NCBI RefSeq assembly: GCF_021134715.1
Contig: NC_060026.1
Location: 13,693,001-13,757,000, forward strand
Reading direction: 5' to 3'
Source: Daphnia pulex
Taxonomy: Eukaryota > Arthropoda > Branchiopoda > Diplostraca > Daphniidae
Length of the DNA stretch: 64,000 bases
Of this stretch, positions 40,492 through 50,030 are shown in pieces. Position 1 is the stretch's first letter, and each line of letters opens with the position of its first letter. Position numbers and translations under genes: made by a program. The notes beneath the pieces are model-generated. The model was not told the origin of the DNA, searched no databases, and saw nothing but the letters and a program-made list of their open reading frames with translations.

Positions 40492-41173
40492 TTAGGCGGG
40501 AATGAGGGCCAATGTAGCGAATCCGGCATTTGTATGGACGGCAGTGGAAGTGTCCTTGTCGCTAAACGACCAGCCGAGAAGTAGTGGTCCGGGCTACATT
40601 CAAATTCCATCAATTAAGTAATTTTTTTTTAAATGAACTCAGAAACACATTTCGAATAATTATGGATGGTTGCAACTTACACGAATAGCTACGTCATCCT
40701 TATCACCGGTGTAGATTGAACGTTTAACGGTCAACGTGGTGTAAGGTGCGGCGTATGTTGCGCTCTGGTAAATCAAATCGTTACTGGCATCATTTTCGGG
40801 CGCTGTATGGCTAGGTCCAGCAAGTAAATTGCAATGCATATCCTAAAATTCAATAGCAATTAATTGAGCGGAATTAGCAGAACATTTTAGAAATTGTATT
40901 GTGTCTTACGGTGTAGTAACCGTAGGTTGTTGCTTCGTTAAATCCACCAAAGATGACGTCAGCGTAGGATCCGTCTTCGGAAGCAATCAGCAAGCTCAAC
41001 CATCCGGTGGTGTTCACCACAAATTGCATTTCGATATCTCCCTGGGTAGGGCGAATGTCCCATTTCATCAAGAAATAGCCATCCGTGTCCAAATAAGCGC
41101 TGTACGGATAGTTAGTCGTCTGAGCTCCACAAAGGGCCAGCAAACCAGCCAAGGCAACGAGTAGCTTCATCAT
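40492..41173 (-). CDS. Secreted single-domain DOMON protein
   Basis: Three exons in transcript order: 41173-40910, 40842-40681, 40593-40492 (528 nt, 175 aa). Residues 1-17 (MMKLLVALAGLLALCGA) form a signal peptide. The rest is one DOMON fold, with WDIRPTQGDIEMQFVV, GWLSLLIASEDGSYADVIFGG, a Cys-containing middle, DVAIRPGPLLLGWSF and a closing ATLALIPA. It lacks the copper monooxygenase domains that follow DOMON in dopamine-beta-hydroxylase and MOXD1. DOMON domains bind heme or sugars; the ligand here is unknown. An upstream non-coding exon is likely: a donor-like AAGTGAGT lies near 41242 on the minus strand and an acceptor (GAATAG) lies 3 bp before the ATG. Confidence 0.88.
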
Positions 41174-43371
41174 TATCTATTCAAGTAAATAATTTATTCA
41201 TAAAATAAATAATGGATTTAATTAATATGCGCTAAGACTCACTTATGAGGTAGGTAGTGCAGCACTCGAAGAGCTAAAGTGATATAAAACTCGCTGGAAA
41301 CAGAACGCTAAATACGGTTGTATTTATCTCATTTCGGTCGGTAACATCGTTTATATAACACACCTGTGTGTGTAGACTAGAAAGATTTCGTTCTTTTGGA
41401 ACCAATGACTGACGATCATTTCTTTTTTGGCTGCTATAAAAGTCACGTGGCGGCGTGGTTATTCAACGTGATATAGGCTGCTGCCCCATCGTCTGGGCTA
41501 GGTAACACTCACTGGAGAAACGAGCAACAGTCTTATACTGTCAATCAAATATTAATATTTCACACCATATGCCATAGAAAACAAAATTACACGTTGGGTA
41601 ATAACCAATATGGAAAGCTCTAGCAGTCCACAGGTCACAAAATATCAATAAATTTAGAAACATACAGTACAAATTGATAGCATTGTATTTGAACGAGAGA
41701 TAAGCCACACGAGTTGCGTTAGGTATACTGTTTGTACATGAATGCATGTTTGTTCAATAATTGATTACAATCTCCACAAAAAAAAAAGAAAATGGGAATC
41801 ACGTGAAAGATCAATTAGATGACGGAGCAGATGACCATGCACATACTCAGCTCAAGAATTTTGTCGAAAATGATTAGGAATTGATTTGTTCCATAGATTG
41901 GGTGCTTCTTGTAATACCTGCGTGTCTGGAACGGTCGTAAGAGGCTAAACTTGTTCGATCGTCCAACTTCCCGATCAAAGCTGATCAGCTGGACGGCTAT
42001 ATTGTTTTTAGATATATAGGAAATCGTTAGCCAATGGCCAATCCAGACAGTCCAAATAAAATGGTCTTACCTTCTGATAACCCCTTCGTTAATGGGATAA
42101 TTAACAACAAAACGACGCCCAGCCACAGACACGTGTTTCGTTTCTGTGAATTAAAGTATAAAGTACATTAAGTACTCATCCGTTATTCGTTCATTTTTTC
42201 TTATTTAGGTTTTTCGTGTTTAGAAATTCAAGACGGATATAAAGGTCAGTCAACTTGAGGTAAGTTTGGTATAATAAATCAACTACTGGGCTACTTCCTC
42301 TTTTAAATGAGGTCAAATGCAGATAGTAGAGTAAAAGCAACAAAATGAATCCCGCTCAAGAAAAATTTTACGTAATCTCTAGACATTGACGCATGGCTGC
42401 TTCTACAATGCGATAAGATTCCCATTCGAAGCACCGTTACATAACGAAGTAGGGAAATTACAAACATTTAAATAGAGACAAATTTTCTTAGTTCCTACCA
42501 TTTTCCGGATATCACGATCTGATCATCGAGAATTCGATTTTATTTCTTTTTTATTTCGTATTCAATAAAAATTCACAATTTTTGAAGTCGAGAAAAAAGT
42601 AAAGATGCTTTCGAAGGTCTGCACCTCTGGCAACTAACTGGGGATAAAAGTAGGACAGAGACAACTGGATATTCTATGTAACCAACCATAGTGAAACTTG
42701 TTTTTCGTTGAAAACCGCAGAGAAGTCTACGGTTAAATTCAGTGTCCTAACTATAAATTCCTTTTACTCGATTACTGGGCGGTTGGTCGTCCTTAATAAA
42801 GAAGAAAGTATATCGAATCGACGAATGAAAGTGACCAAAGTCCGTGACAGAAGGATAAGCTAATTTAAACAACATGTCAAACTAATAAAAAATGCTACTT
42901 CAATACAGCTTGGACGGAGTAGTATAGTGGACGAGAAAATTTTGTTTTAGGTCAATGCCCTAGGGTTGGGTATATTCAAGTCTAACGGGACATAACGTAT
43001 AATTGAAGAAGAATGCGTAATAATGAACTCCACTTTTTCGTGAAAATTTCCAACATCGCTACCTTGGTCTGTCCATTAATAATGCATCCTTCAATTTCAA
43101 AGTCCTTTCAAAATAACGTCCATTGGTTCCGTAGTAGAAAAAAGAATATACCTGCTATCAACCAGATCGATAAGATGGAGAAATTTGAATATCACGTTTT
43201 TTTTTTGCTGGTATGAGATGGATTAGTTGTTAATTGTCTCACTAGATGACCTTGAATGAGCTTGTCACTTGTCAGCAGATCTGTCAAAAAACACAAGAAA
43301 AGACTAAACAGCATCCCAGGCTTGGACTTTCTTTAATTTTAATGGGTAAACCATGGGGTAAACTAAGCTGA
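41174..43371. other. Intergenic region upstream of the DOMON gene
   Basis: No credible gene was found. The first 300 bp should contain the DOMON promoter and 5'UTR intron. A tRNA A-box-like word TAGTATAGTGG (42920-42930) is followed about 60 bp later by a weak B-box-like TATTCAAGTC, but no acceptor stem forms. The rest is unremarkable AT-rich sequence. Confidence 0.6.
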
Positions 43372-43378
43372 ATTATAC

Positions 43379-43408
43379 CAGAGCTATAGAATGTATGGTC
43401 TAACCACT
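43379..43408 (+). repeat. Left terminal inverted repeat
   Basis: Thirty bp identical to the reverse complement of 45084-45113. Identity stops abruptly inside the element. Confidence 0.9.
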
Positions 43409-43809
43409 TATATGGAAAGGCCTTCCATTGCCTTTTCCCCCTGGAAGTGTTCTGGCCAGACCTTAGTTGCAGAGCCACAGCGGGTGTGTTGGGAAACACA
43501 ATTTTTTTTTTCTTTGTTTTTCAAGTACCAAAGTTGTCAGAAAAATATTGCTTTTTCGTCTGCACTAGGAAAAGTAAACAATAAAATTTTTAATTTGTAA
43601 GCCACTAAAGCCAGCCAACATCAAAATATTGCAAAATAACAGTAAGAAGAGTGAAAAGTTTTTAACTTGTGTTAATTTGTATTGCATTGCATTTTAATAC
43701 ATTTCCAGATAAGATAAAGACTGTTTTGATAGCAAAAAATTTCCTTTATTAAAGAATTCTTGGCAATTTTAAAGTTAGTTTGTACTTTAGTTTTCGACGG
43801 TAACAAGCT

Positions 43810-44787
43810 TCACAAGCAGTTAAATATTTCCTTCTCTTTACCATGTAACCACGATTGATAAGGGATAATAAGGATAATAAGGGGTGTAATAACAGTCTCT
43901 AATTGTGAAGGATCTTGCATATTCTCCTCCTGAAACTCAGTGTGGGATACGACAAACTCAACATTCTTCTTAGGTAGATGAGGTGGTAGATGTACTTTAG
44001 TAGAGGTGGTTGTCTCTGTTGGAGCGGGAAATTGCTTAGCCTCTTCATGGAACTCAGTTTGAGATAGGCACGGTGATAGGACAATCTCATCATGATTCTC
44101 AGCTAGATGTAGGACTTCAGGAGTGATGTAAGTTGCTGTTCGTAATGGATATTGCTCAGCATCCTCATGGAACTCAGTGTGTAATTGTACTACCTTACTG
44201 ATCTAATGAAATTTGTGGTAATAACATTAGTTGTGCATTCTATATTAATTGTTTATGATTAAATACCAATTCACTGTTGGTAGGACCAGAAATTGACGCA
44301 ACTTTCTTGTAGCAGTGTTGTTGCTCAGACAAATTACATTCATGTAAAAATGTATGAGGTTGAAAAGGAAGGTAAAGTGTATCTTCAAGTGCATTTGCCT
44401 TGTCAGGAAACTTTAGTTCTTCTGTACCTGATTCAGAAGACAAATATTAAAGGTGTAATCAAGATTAGCTTATCTTTAAGTTGTAAATAACAATTGTTGT
44501 ACGCTTCTACCTGACCAAGAGATGGAAAGGTTTTTGGAACCAAAAATGGATTTCGATCAGGTAATTCACAGAGGGATCAAGGTTTTCTTGAGTAGTGAAA
44601 GGTAGTCTAGATGTTGATTTCTTTCCAATGGAATTGTAGTTATGTTTCTTACTGAGCAATGTTTCCCCAACTGTATTTGTTTCTAATAAGGGAAAATTAA
44701 TAATTACATAGTTTTGATACAAGTATCAATATAACTCAAACCTGTCTGTTGATATTTGACTTTGACTATTTTCACTTGACTTTTCAT
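43810..44787 (-). CDS. Unknown spliced gene carried inside the TIR element
   Basis: A four-exon model in transcript order: 44787-44742, 44682-44653, 44427-44267, 44202-43810 (630 nt, 209 aa). Every junction is GT-AG and the phases fit without a stop. I do not recognise the protein. It has no signal peptide; it starts MKSQVKIVKVKYQQT and is Glu/Pro/His/Thr-rich. From about residue 90 it contains three diverged copies of a motif of type HTEFHEDAEQYP / QTEFHEEAKQFP / HTEFQEENMQDP spaced about 38-42 residues apart, each followed by a Thr-rich stretch. The end is hydrophobic (LIILII) then SWLHGKEKEIFNCL. It could be an accessory or regulatory element protein, or a captured host gene. The intron after exon 2 (about 225 bp) is the least certain; it uses the donor TCA/GTAAGA. 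Confidence 0.5.
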
Positions 44788-45083
44788 GTGCGACACGACA
44801 CTGACGAACAACACACCTTTTTGTGGACATTTCAAAATTTAGAGCATTTTTCAAAAGTTTTAAAACGTGAGTGAAATAATCAGTCGGAAACCAGTATAAC
44901 GTGTGGATAACAAAATGGCGTGAGAAAAACGAAAAACGAAAATTAACACAATTTCAGTAGATGGCCGCTGTTGGCGCTGAGAATAAGGTCTAATACATCG
45001 ATACTTAAGCACATTTTCGCACTTTCGATTGGTAATCGTTGCTGCAACTTTGGAAAAATTTCCGAGAGGAAAATTTAACAGGC

Positions 45084-45113
45084 AGTGGTTAGACCATACA
45101 TTCTATAGCTCTG
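45084..45113 (-). repeat. Right terminal inverted repeat
   Basis: Perfect reverse complement of 43379-43408, followed directly by the ATTATAC target duplication. Confidence 0.9.
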
Positions 45114-45120
45114 ATTATAC

Positions 45121-45384
45121 ATTTCAAATTACTCTATAAAAAGCAGAATGTTCTAAACAACGATAATCCTGAACATTTCTAAGATTAGATAAGTAATTCT
45201 ATGCTTAAATAATAAAAAACCCGCTTTCTACTATCCCCACAACGTTAAAAGGACCCGTTGGCGCACGATCCTAATTTAGCGGTTGTGCAACTCAGCATCC
45301 CGAACTTGTCTATAACCCCGCTCTTTTTTTTAAAGATAGATACGCCAATTTATGTTCAGCGGTGAAAGTCTATAGTAATAATGC
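45121..45384. other. Spacer between two mobile-element-like insertions
   Basis: No gene was seen. The last part (about 45320-45360: CCCGCTCT then a T/A-run then AGATACGCCAATTTAT) matches the segment at 49409-49446, showing that it belongs to the duplicated flank of the C1q gene. Confidence 0.6.
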
Positions 45385-45670
45385 TATGCGTAACTGGGTA
45401 GAGTGACGGAATCGCACTAGTAACAGTTGCCATAAATAACAGCTTTTTTTTTTGCTCATAATGATACAGTGTTAAAAGTAAAGTGTTCCATAAGTATATC
45501 ACTAATAATTTGATTGTTTAGTAACTCAAAAGTCAAAACAGTACCCATTAATAACTAGTTCTTTAAGTAAAATGTCTCATAAGAACGAAGTTCTTATGGT
45601 TCTTGTATCATAAGAACTTCGTTGCATTGATAAATTGTCTCACTAGTATTTCTGTTCACAAGTAACATCA

Positions 45671-45725
45671 GGTTAGGTTAGGTTAGGTTAGGTTTGGTTA
45701 GGTTTGGTTAGGTTAGGTTAGGTTA
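45671..45725 (+). repeat. Interstitial telomere-type repeat (TTAGG)n
   Basis: Eleven contiguous 5-bp units GGTTA, two of them GGTTT, cover 55 bp. TTAGG is the canonical telomere unit of most arthropods. No subtelomeric genes are near, so this is an internal tract. Confidence 0.9.
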
Positions 45726-45756
45726 TAAAGTTGGTAACTCCCGAATCACAATCACG

Positions 45757-45838
45757 GCGAAGCCGTGAACATCATATTATTATCATCCATGGCGAAGCCG
45801 TGAAATTTGCATTCGGGATCATCACGCGAAGCCGTGAA
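45757..45838 (+). repeat. Three spaced copies of GCGAAGCCGTGAA
   Basis: Identical 13-mers lie at 45757-45769, 45792-45804 and 45826-45838 with a period of 34-35 bp. The first is embedded in the hairpin CACGGC-GAA-GCCGTG. The sequence between copies differs, so the motif rather than the whole unit is conserved. Confidence 0.85.
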
Positions 45839-46179
45839 TATCAATCTGGATCATAAGGGGTGTTACTGTTGATGCCTGTTACTAACGAGACGTTGTCGTT
45901 ATACTACAAAATACTACTGTATCACTTTCCCTTTCCACACGAAATTTTGAAAAAGAATTATGAAACAATTTACTATTGACCATTTGTTTCTATGAAATAA
46001 ATAAATTAGTTTAGAAAATTTTAAATTTCTACCGAACGTTATTATTTGAGGTACGTTTTACTAATGATACACTGTAGCCAATTTCAATTTTACTAGTGAT
46101 ACAAATTACTATAGTACGATACTTAAGCGCCTTTTTACTACTGCGATTCCGTCATAGTGATACGCACCCTTGTAACTGT

Positions 46180-46660
46180 GAAAAGATTTTTGAAAAATTC
46201 CAATCCGTTAACGAATTTTAGGCGAATTAATTTTCTCCCATTTCTAGTCCGACCGCCTTTTTGGTCAATCTGGCAATTAAAATTGGTTTTTTGTTTGTAA
46301 CGTCTAGAGTTTTATGGATAGAAACTTCAAACTTGGCTTGTGTATTTAGTAAGTGTAATTACATCCACAGTTCAATTTTTGTAAAGAAATTTTTTCTGGA
46401 CGAGTGCACAACTGAAATGGTAATTCGTCGGTAAAAAAATTATTTGAAAATTCCGATCCGTAGTTGAATTAGGGACAAATGAATTTTCTCTCATTTCAAG
46501 GCCTCCCGTTTTTTGTCAATCTGGCAATCAAAATCGGTTTTTTGATGGTCACGTCTAGAGTTTTACAGATAGAATTTTGAAACTTGGTTAGTGTATTAAG
46601 TAAGTACAATTTCATCCACAGTTCAATTTTCGTAAAGAAATGGCTACCCCTTAATGAATT
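46180..46660. repeat. Diverged tandem repeat in the 3' flank of the C1q gene
   Basis: Two copies of about 230-260 bp lie side by side (about 46180-46400 and 46435-46645). They share blocks such as AATTTTCTCCCATTTC, GTCAATCTGGCAAT, CGTCTAGAGTTTTA and CATCCACAGTTCAATTTT. A third, single copy lies at about 49470-49640. Confidence 0.75.
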
Positions 46661-46760
46661 GGAAACGAATGAGTTTATTTCCCTTCCCCCTTAAAATTCC
46701 CTTCCCCAAATTTTCGCGTCGACGTTCATTTTGCGAATTTTGGATTTTGAACCCAAAACC

Positions 46761-48856
46761 TCAAAGTGACGCCGCAATTTCCTCCTCCAACAGGAAACCT
46801 GTGAAATGGGTGTAGTGGTAACTGCTGTCATACAAATACGAGGATGAACCACCAGAATAAGAAAACGTCACCCAGACTTGATCGCCTGTTTCCAAGTTCA
46901 GCGTCGACTGGAGGATAAACGGACTATCTTGATAAACGGGGCCGTTATTCTCGTAAACTTCACTCGACCCGATTACATTCCCGTTCAAAAAAAGACGAGA
47001 ATAAAAATCAACATAAGAAGATGAAGAATCAAGTTGCGCCACTCCCGTGAATGAGAAAAAATAAATTCCCGGTCGCGGGGCCGTGAATTTCCCCGATGTC
47101 AAATTCATGGCGTTTCCCTCGTTCACCCGCGCCAACTCGAACGGAATTGGAGTGTATTGGTTGTAAAATGAAGAATTTCTCTGGACGTAGAAATGGACGG
47201 GCGCCGATTTGACGTCGACGAATCCAATCCATTTCTGGAATCCTTTTCATCAATTATAGAATTAGATAATTGCTACTTAATAATTCGTGAAAATTTGAAA
47301 CATTTACCCGCATCGTCCGGTAGTTTAGTGAAATCGCAGTAAACGGATTCCATTTTGGCCGATCCCATGACGGAATAAAATCCGTTCAGGGTGTGGCCAA
47401 TTAACCACAAATCCTGGCACGACTTTGGCAGTCCAGTCAAAGTCACTAATCCGGTGCACACGAGTCGGCCAAGCGTGTGGACGCCGGATGAAGTTTCCAG
47501 TTGAGTTCGTCCGAAATTCAAACGAGTGACGGGCAGAACATTTTTGTCGGTAATTACACCTGCAAACAAAATTAATTTTATTCATTTTAATTCTGTACAA
47601 ACGTGGGAACCGTAACACACCGTCGTCGACTAATTGAAGTGGTGAAATCGTGTCACAGTTGCATTTCACCGCTAAATCGACACAGTTTCCATCAATTCCG
47701 CACTGGCAGGTGTGAACTCCGTCCGTGTTACTTCCGGCCCAAAAGTATTGCGGATTTTCTTCTCTGTCGTTCCACCAGGAATAGGCGACGCCATTTAACT
47801 CGAATGGGGCATAGTTGCAATCATACTAATAATAAAATTAAGAATTAAGAACGTTAAGAATTAAACTGATCAACTGAAACTAACTCTAATCGACTGATGG
47901 CATTCAGTGGATAATTCCATCAAAGCTTTGATTTGTCCCATTGACGAATTGTAGTTGATGGAACGTGAATAACATCCGGCATCGGCGCAGTGGCCAACAT
48001 TTAAAGAAGATTCACTATCGTGCAGAATTGAGGTCGATCCTGTTTTAATGGAAATATAATAAATCAGATTATATTTTTCTTTAATTGAAATTTTAACTAT
48101 TTAACCTGATGTCATATCGCAGTAAACGTAAATTGGGTCATTGCCAAAACCTTGTCCGTCCGGATCGATCCAGTGCATTCCGGATGAAAGTGAAGGATCG
48201 GCCGCACGAAGTTCACTGCATGTCCTTGGGATTCCGCTCCTTCCAGTTGATCGAATTGAAATTTCTTTATTAACTGGAAATAATTTTGAATCAGTGGAAA
48301 CCGGAAGTTCAGTCGCTTCCAACAGGGAAGTTAATTTTCTGTCTTGGTCCTTAATTTTGACTTCCAGTTGGACATTTTTTGCTTCTAGTTGAATTACTTT
48401 CAATGCCAAATCTTTTCTTAGTTCATTCTGTCATAGAAAAGTAAAAGTGTTTACCCACAGTGAAACTCTAAATCAAACTTAAAAGTATAGGATTTACATT
48501 TAGTTCAAGTTGCGCCTCCATTTGTGTCACTTTTCCCTGCTGTTCAATCGCTGTCGATTCCAAATTTTTCAATTGTTCAACTTTGGCCTCCAAACTTGTC
48601 ACGACTTGTTTCATTTGAATCTATTGGCAAATGAAATAACATTAAAATTAGACATGAAAACAAATTGAATCGGATGATCGACAACAGAAGTGTCATTTAA
48701 AAAAAAGAAATTTAAATTAATTCTTACATAATTTTCCTTCAGTTGTAGGAATTCATCCTCCAAGGAAAAGGCAGCGCAAGTCGAACTCGTCGTCCAGCAG
48801 ATGAAAACCAACAGCAAAACAACTTGGGTGAGTGAGGCTACAGAAAAATTGACCAT
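46761..48856 (-). CDS. Secreted coiled-coil / fibrinogen-like / C1q-domain protein
   Basis: Seven exons in transcript order: 48856-48728, 48620-48498, 48427-48106, 48039-47885, 47825-47621, 47559-47308, 47242-46761 (1668 nt, 555 aa). A signal peptide (about 1-29) is followed by a coiled coil (about 30-115). Next is a Cys-rich module (IPRTCSELRAADPSLSSGMH, DPIYVYCDM, INYNSSMGQIKALMELS, then WWNDREENPQYFWAG, CQCGIDGNC, VKCNCD). It resembles the fibrinogen-like region of neurexin-IV/CNTNAP proteins. A second short segment reads LPKSCQDLWLIGHTLNGFYS. The C-terminus (about 430-553) is a C1q beta-sandwich (FTAPRPGIYFFSFTGVAQLD). This points to an extracellular oligomeric recognition protein, perhaps in immunity or matrix, though ligands are unknown. 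Daphnia carries many related proteins, as I recall. Confidence 0.85.
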
Positions 48857-48905
48857 TCTTTTGTTATAGATGAGACTGTGTTTTCCAACTGGGCGTGCGT
48901 TTCAA

Positions 48906-48913
48906 TTTATATA
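48906..48913 (-). promoter_or_regulatory. TATA box of the C1q-domain gene
   Basis: Minus-strand TATATAAA lies 50 bp upstream of the ATG, with initiator-like CAGT words at about 48890 and 48877. The same TATA and its surroundings are preserved in the duplicated copy at 49789-49796. Confidence 0.65.
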
Positions 48914-49400
48914 GTTGGATCCTTTGTTGCATGTAACTGAAAGGTTACACTTGATAAATTGAGATAAACGGGTTTTTATGTTTATGTTTATATAATCCCT
49001 GTAAATAAGAAGACAAGTTTTCGATTAGAATTTTAAATGTCAGTCTCATGGTTTGATGTTATTTGTTTTGTACGTGGCTATAGACAATCTACCATTTATT
49101 GAAGTGGGAATTACCCTGCGGACTGGTCGAACGAGGAAAAGAGAAGAAAAATAAAACTAAATATAAATCAATATTGACTTGAATGCCCTGAAATTAGTTT
49201 AGGGTTGAAAATGATCATGACTCCACTTCAAGTTTTATCTTCGCACGTCAGCGACTAAAAAATAAAATACGCTGTACATTTTGATTAGGACAAAAGTTAC
49301 AATAAATCATTTCCATCTTCTTCAATCCTTTGACAGAAAAGATCCAGTTCCGCTCAGTTGATGTCCAATTCGCTAAAACTGGCAATCAAAATTAGTTTTT
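48914..49400. other. Upstream flank of the C1q gene
   Basis: No gene was seen. The part up to about 49190 is repeated, diverged, at about 49800-50030 (shared words include TTTGTTTTG, GTGGCTATRGACA, TTTATTGAAG and CCTGCGGACTG). Confidence 0.6.
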
Positions 49401-50030
49401 CAAGTCCCCCGCTCTTATTTAAAAAAATAGATACGCCAGTTTATATTCACCCATACACAGCAACCGTGAAAAGATTTTTGAAAAATTTCAATCCGTTAAC
49501 GAATTAGTTGTGAATGAATTTTCTCCCAATTCTAGTCCGACCCGCATTTTGTAAATTTGGCAATTGAAATTGTTTGTCTTTTTCTTGTCACGTCTACATG
49601 TTTACAGATAGAAAATTTGTTTGTGCGTCCTACTCCTTATTCCTTAATGAATTGGAGTCGAACGAATTATCTTCCCTCCCCTCCTTAAAATTCCCTTCCC
49701 CGAATGTCTGTGCCGACGTTCATTTGCAAGAATTTTTAATTTTTCGGAATTATAATGAAACTATTTTCCAACTCGACGTGCGTTTCAATTTATATAGTTC
49801 GACCCGCATTGTTGCGTTGTGTTTACTTAATATTCCTGTTGAAAGAAGATAAATTCAGCGATTAGAAATTTGACTGTCTGATGTAATTTGTTTTGCTCGT
49901 GGCTATGGACATTGGATTGGACAATCTAACGTTTATTGAAGCGAGGATTAACCTGCGGACTGCTCGAACGAGGAAAGGAAAAATAAAAACTAATACTGTA
50001 GATATAAATTATTGACTCAAATTAAATTTA
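49400..50030 (-). pseudogene. Ghost copy: flanks of a duplicated C1q gene without the gene
   Basis: Bases about 49409-49745 match the downstream flank of the C1q gene (45320-45360 plus 46180-46740). From about 49760 to 50030 the sequence matches its upstream flank (48870-49190), including the TATA box. In the intact locus these two blocks are separated by the 2.1-kb gene; here they abut. The simplest reading is a tandem duplication of the gene with both flanks, followed by deletion of the second gene body. No coding exon remains. Confidence 0.6.

Larger units (their letters stand above)
43372..45120. mobile_element. DNA-transposon-like element with 30-bp TIRs and 7-bp target duplication
   Basis: Perfect 30-bp inverted repeats, beginning CAGAGCTATAGAATG, lie at 43379-43408 and 45084-45113, so the element is 1,735 bp. 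It is flanked on both sides by ATTATAC (43372-43378 and 45114-45120), a 7-bp direct repeat outside the termini, as expected for a target-site duplication. Seven bp is not the usual length for hAT, P or Tc1 elements, so no superfamily is assigned. The interior carries one spliced minus-strand gene and no recognisable transposase, so it is probably non-autonomous or of a type I cannot place. The perfect termini suggest recent mobility. Confidence 0.8.
45385..46172. mobile_element. Inverted-repeat insertion carrying telomere-like repeats
   Basis: Near the ends, 45404-45423 (TGACGGAATCGCACTAGTAA) and the reverse complement of 46135-46154 agree at 19 of 20 bases, and TGCGTA words extend the similarity outward. 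The paralogous flank at 49409-49480 runs directly from AGATACGCCAGTTTATATTCAC to GTGAAAAGATTTTTGAAAAA without this roughly 800 bp, an empty-site comparison within the window. The interior has hairpins (ATAAGAAC-GAA-GTTCTTAT, 45579-45597), a TTAGG tract and a thrice-repeated 13-mer, and no coding capacity. The exact ends are uncertain. It resembles a non-autonomous inverted-repeat element. Confidence 0.55.

Noticed and set aside
42920-42984. tRNA or tRNA-derived SINE
   Set aside because: The A-box-like TAGTATAGTGG and weak B-box are about 60 bp apart, and no acceptor, anticodon or T-stem can be formed.
44507-44722. Extended exon in the element gene (open frame ending ...FHLLVR)
   Set aside because: Its end cannot be joined in phase to the next exon. 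The donor TCA/GTAAGA at 44653/44652 gives an in-phase chain through to the stop.
49574-49852. Plus-strand open frame in the ghost region
   Set aside because: It runs through the fused flank sequences of the deleted C1q copy; no family similarity and no splice context.
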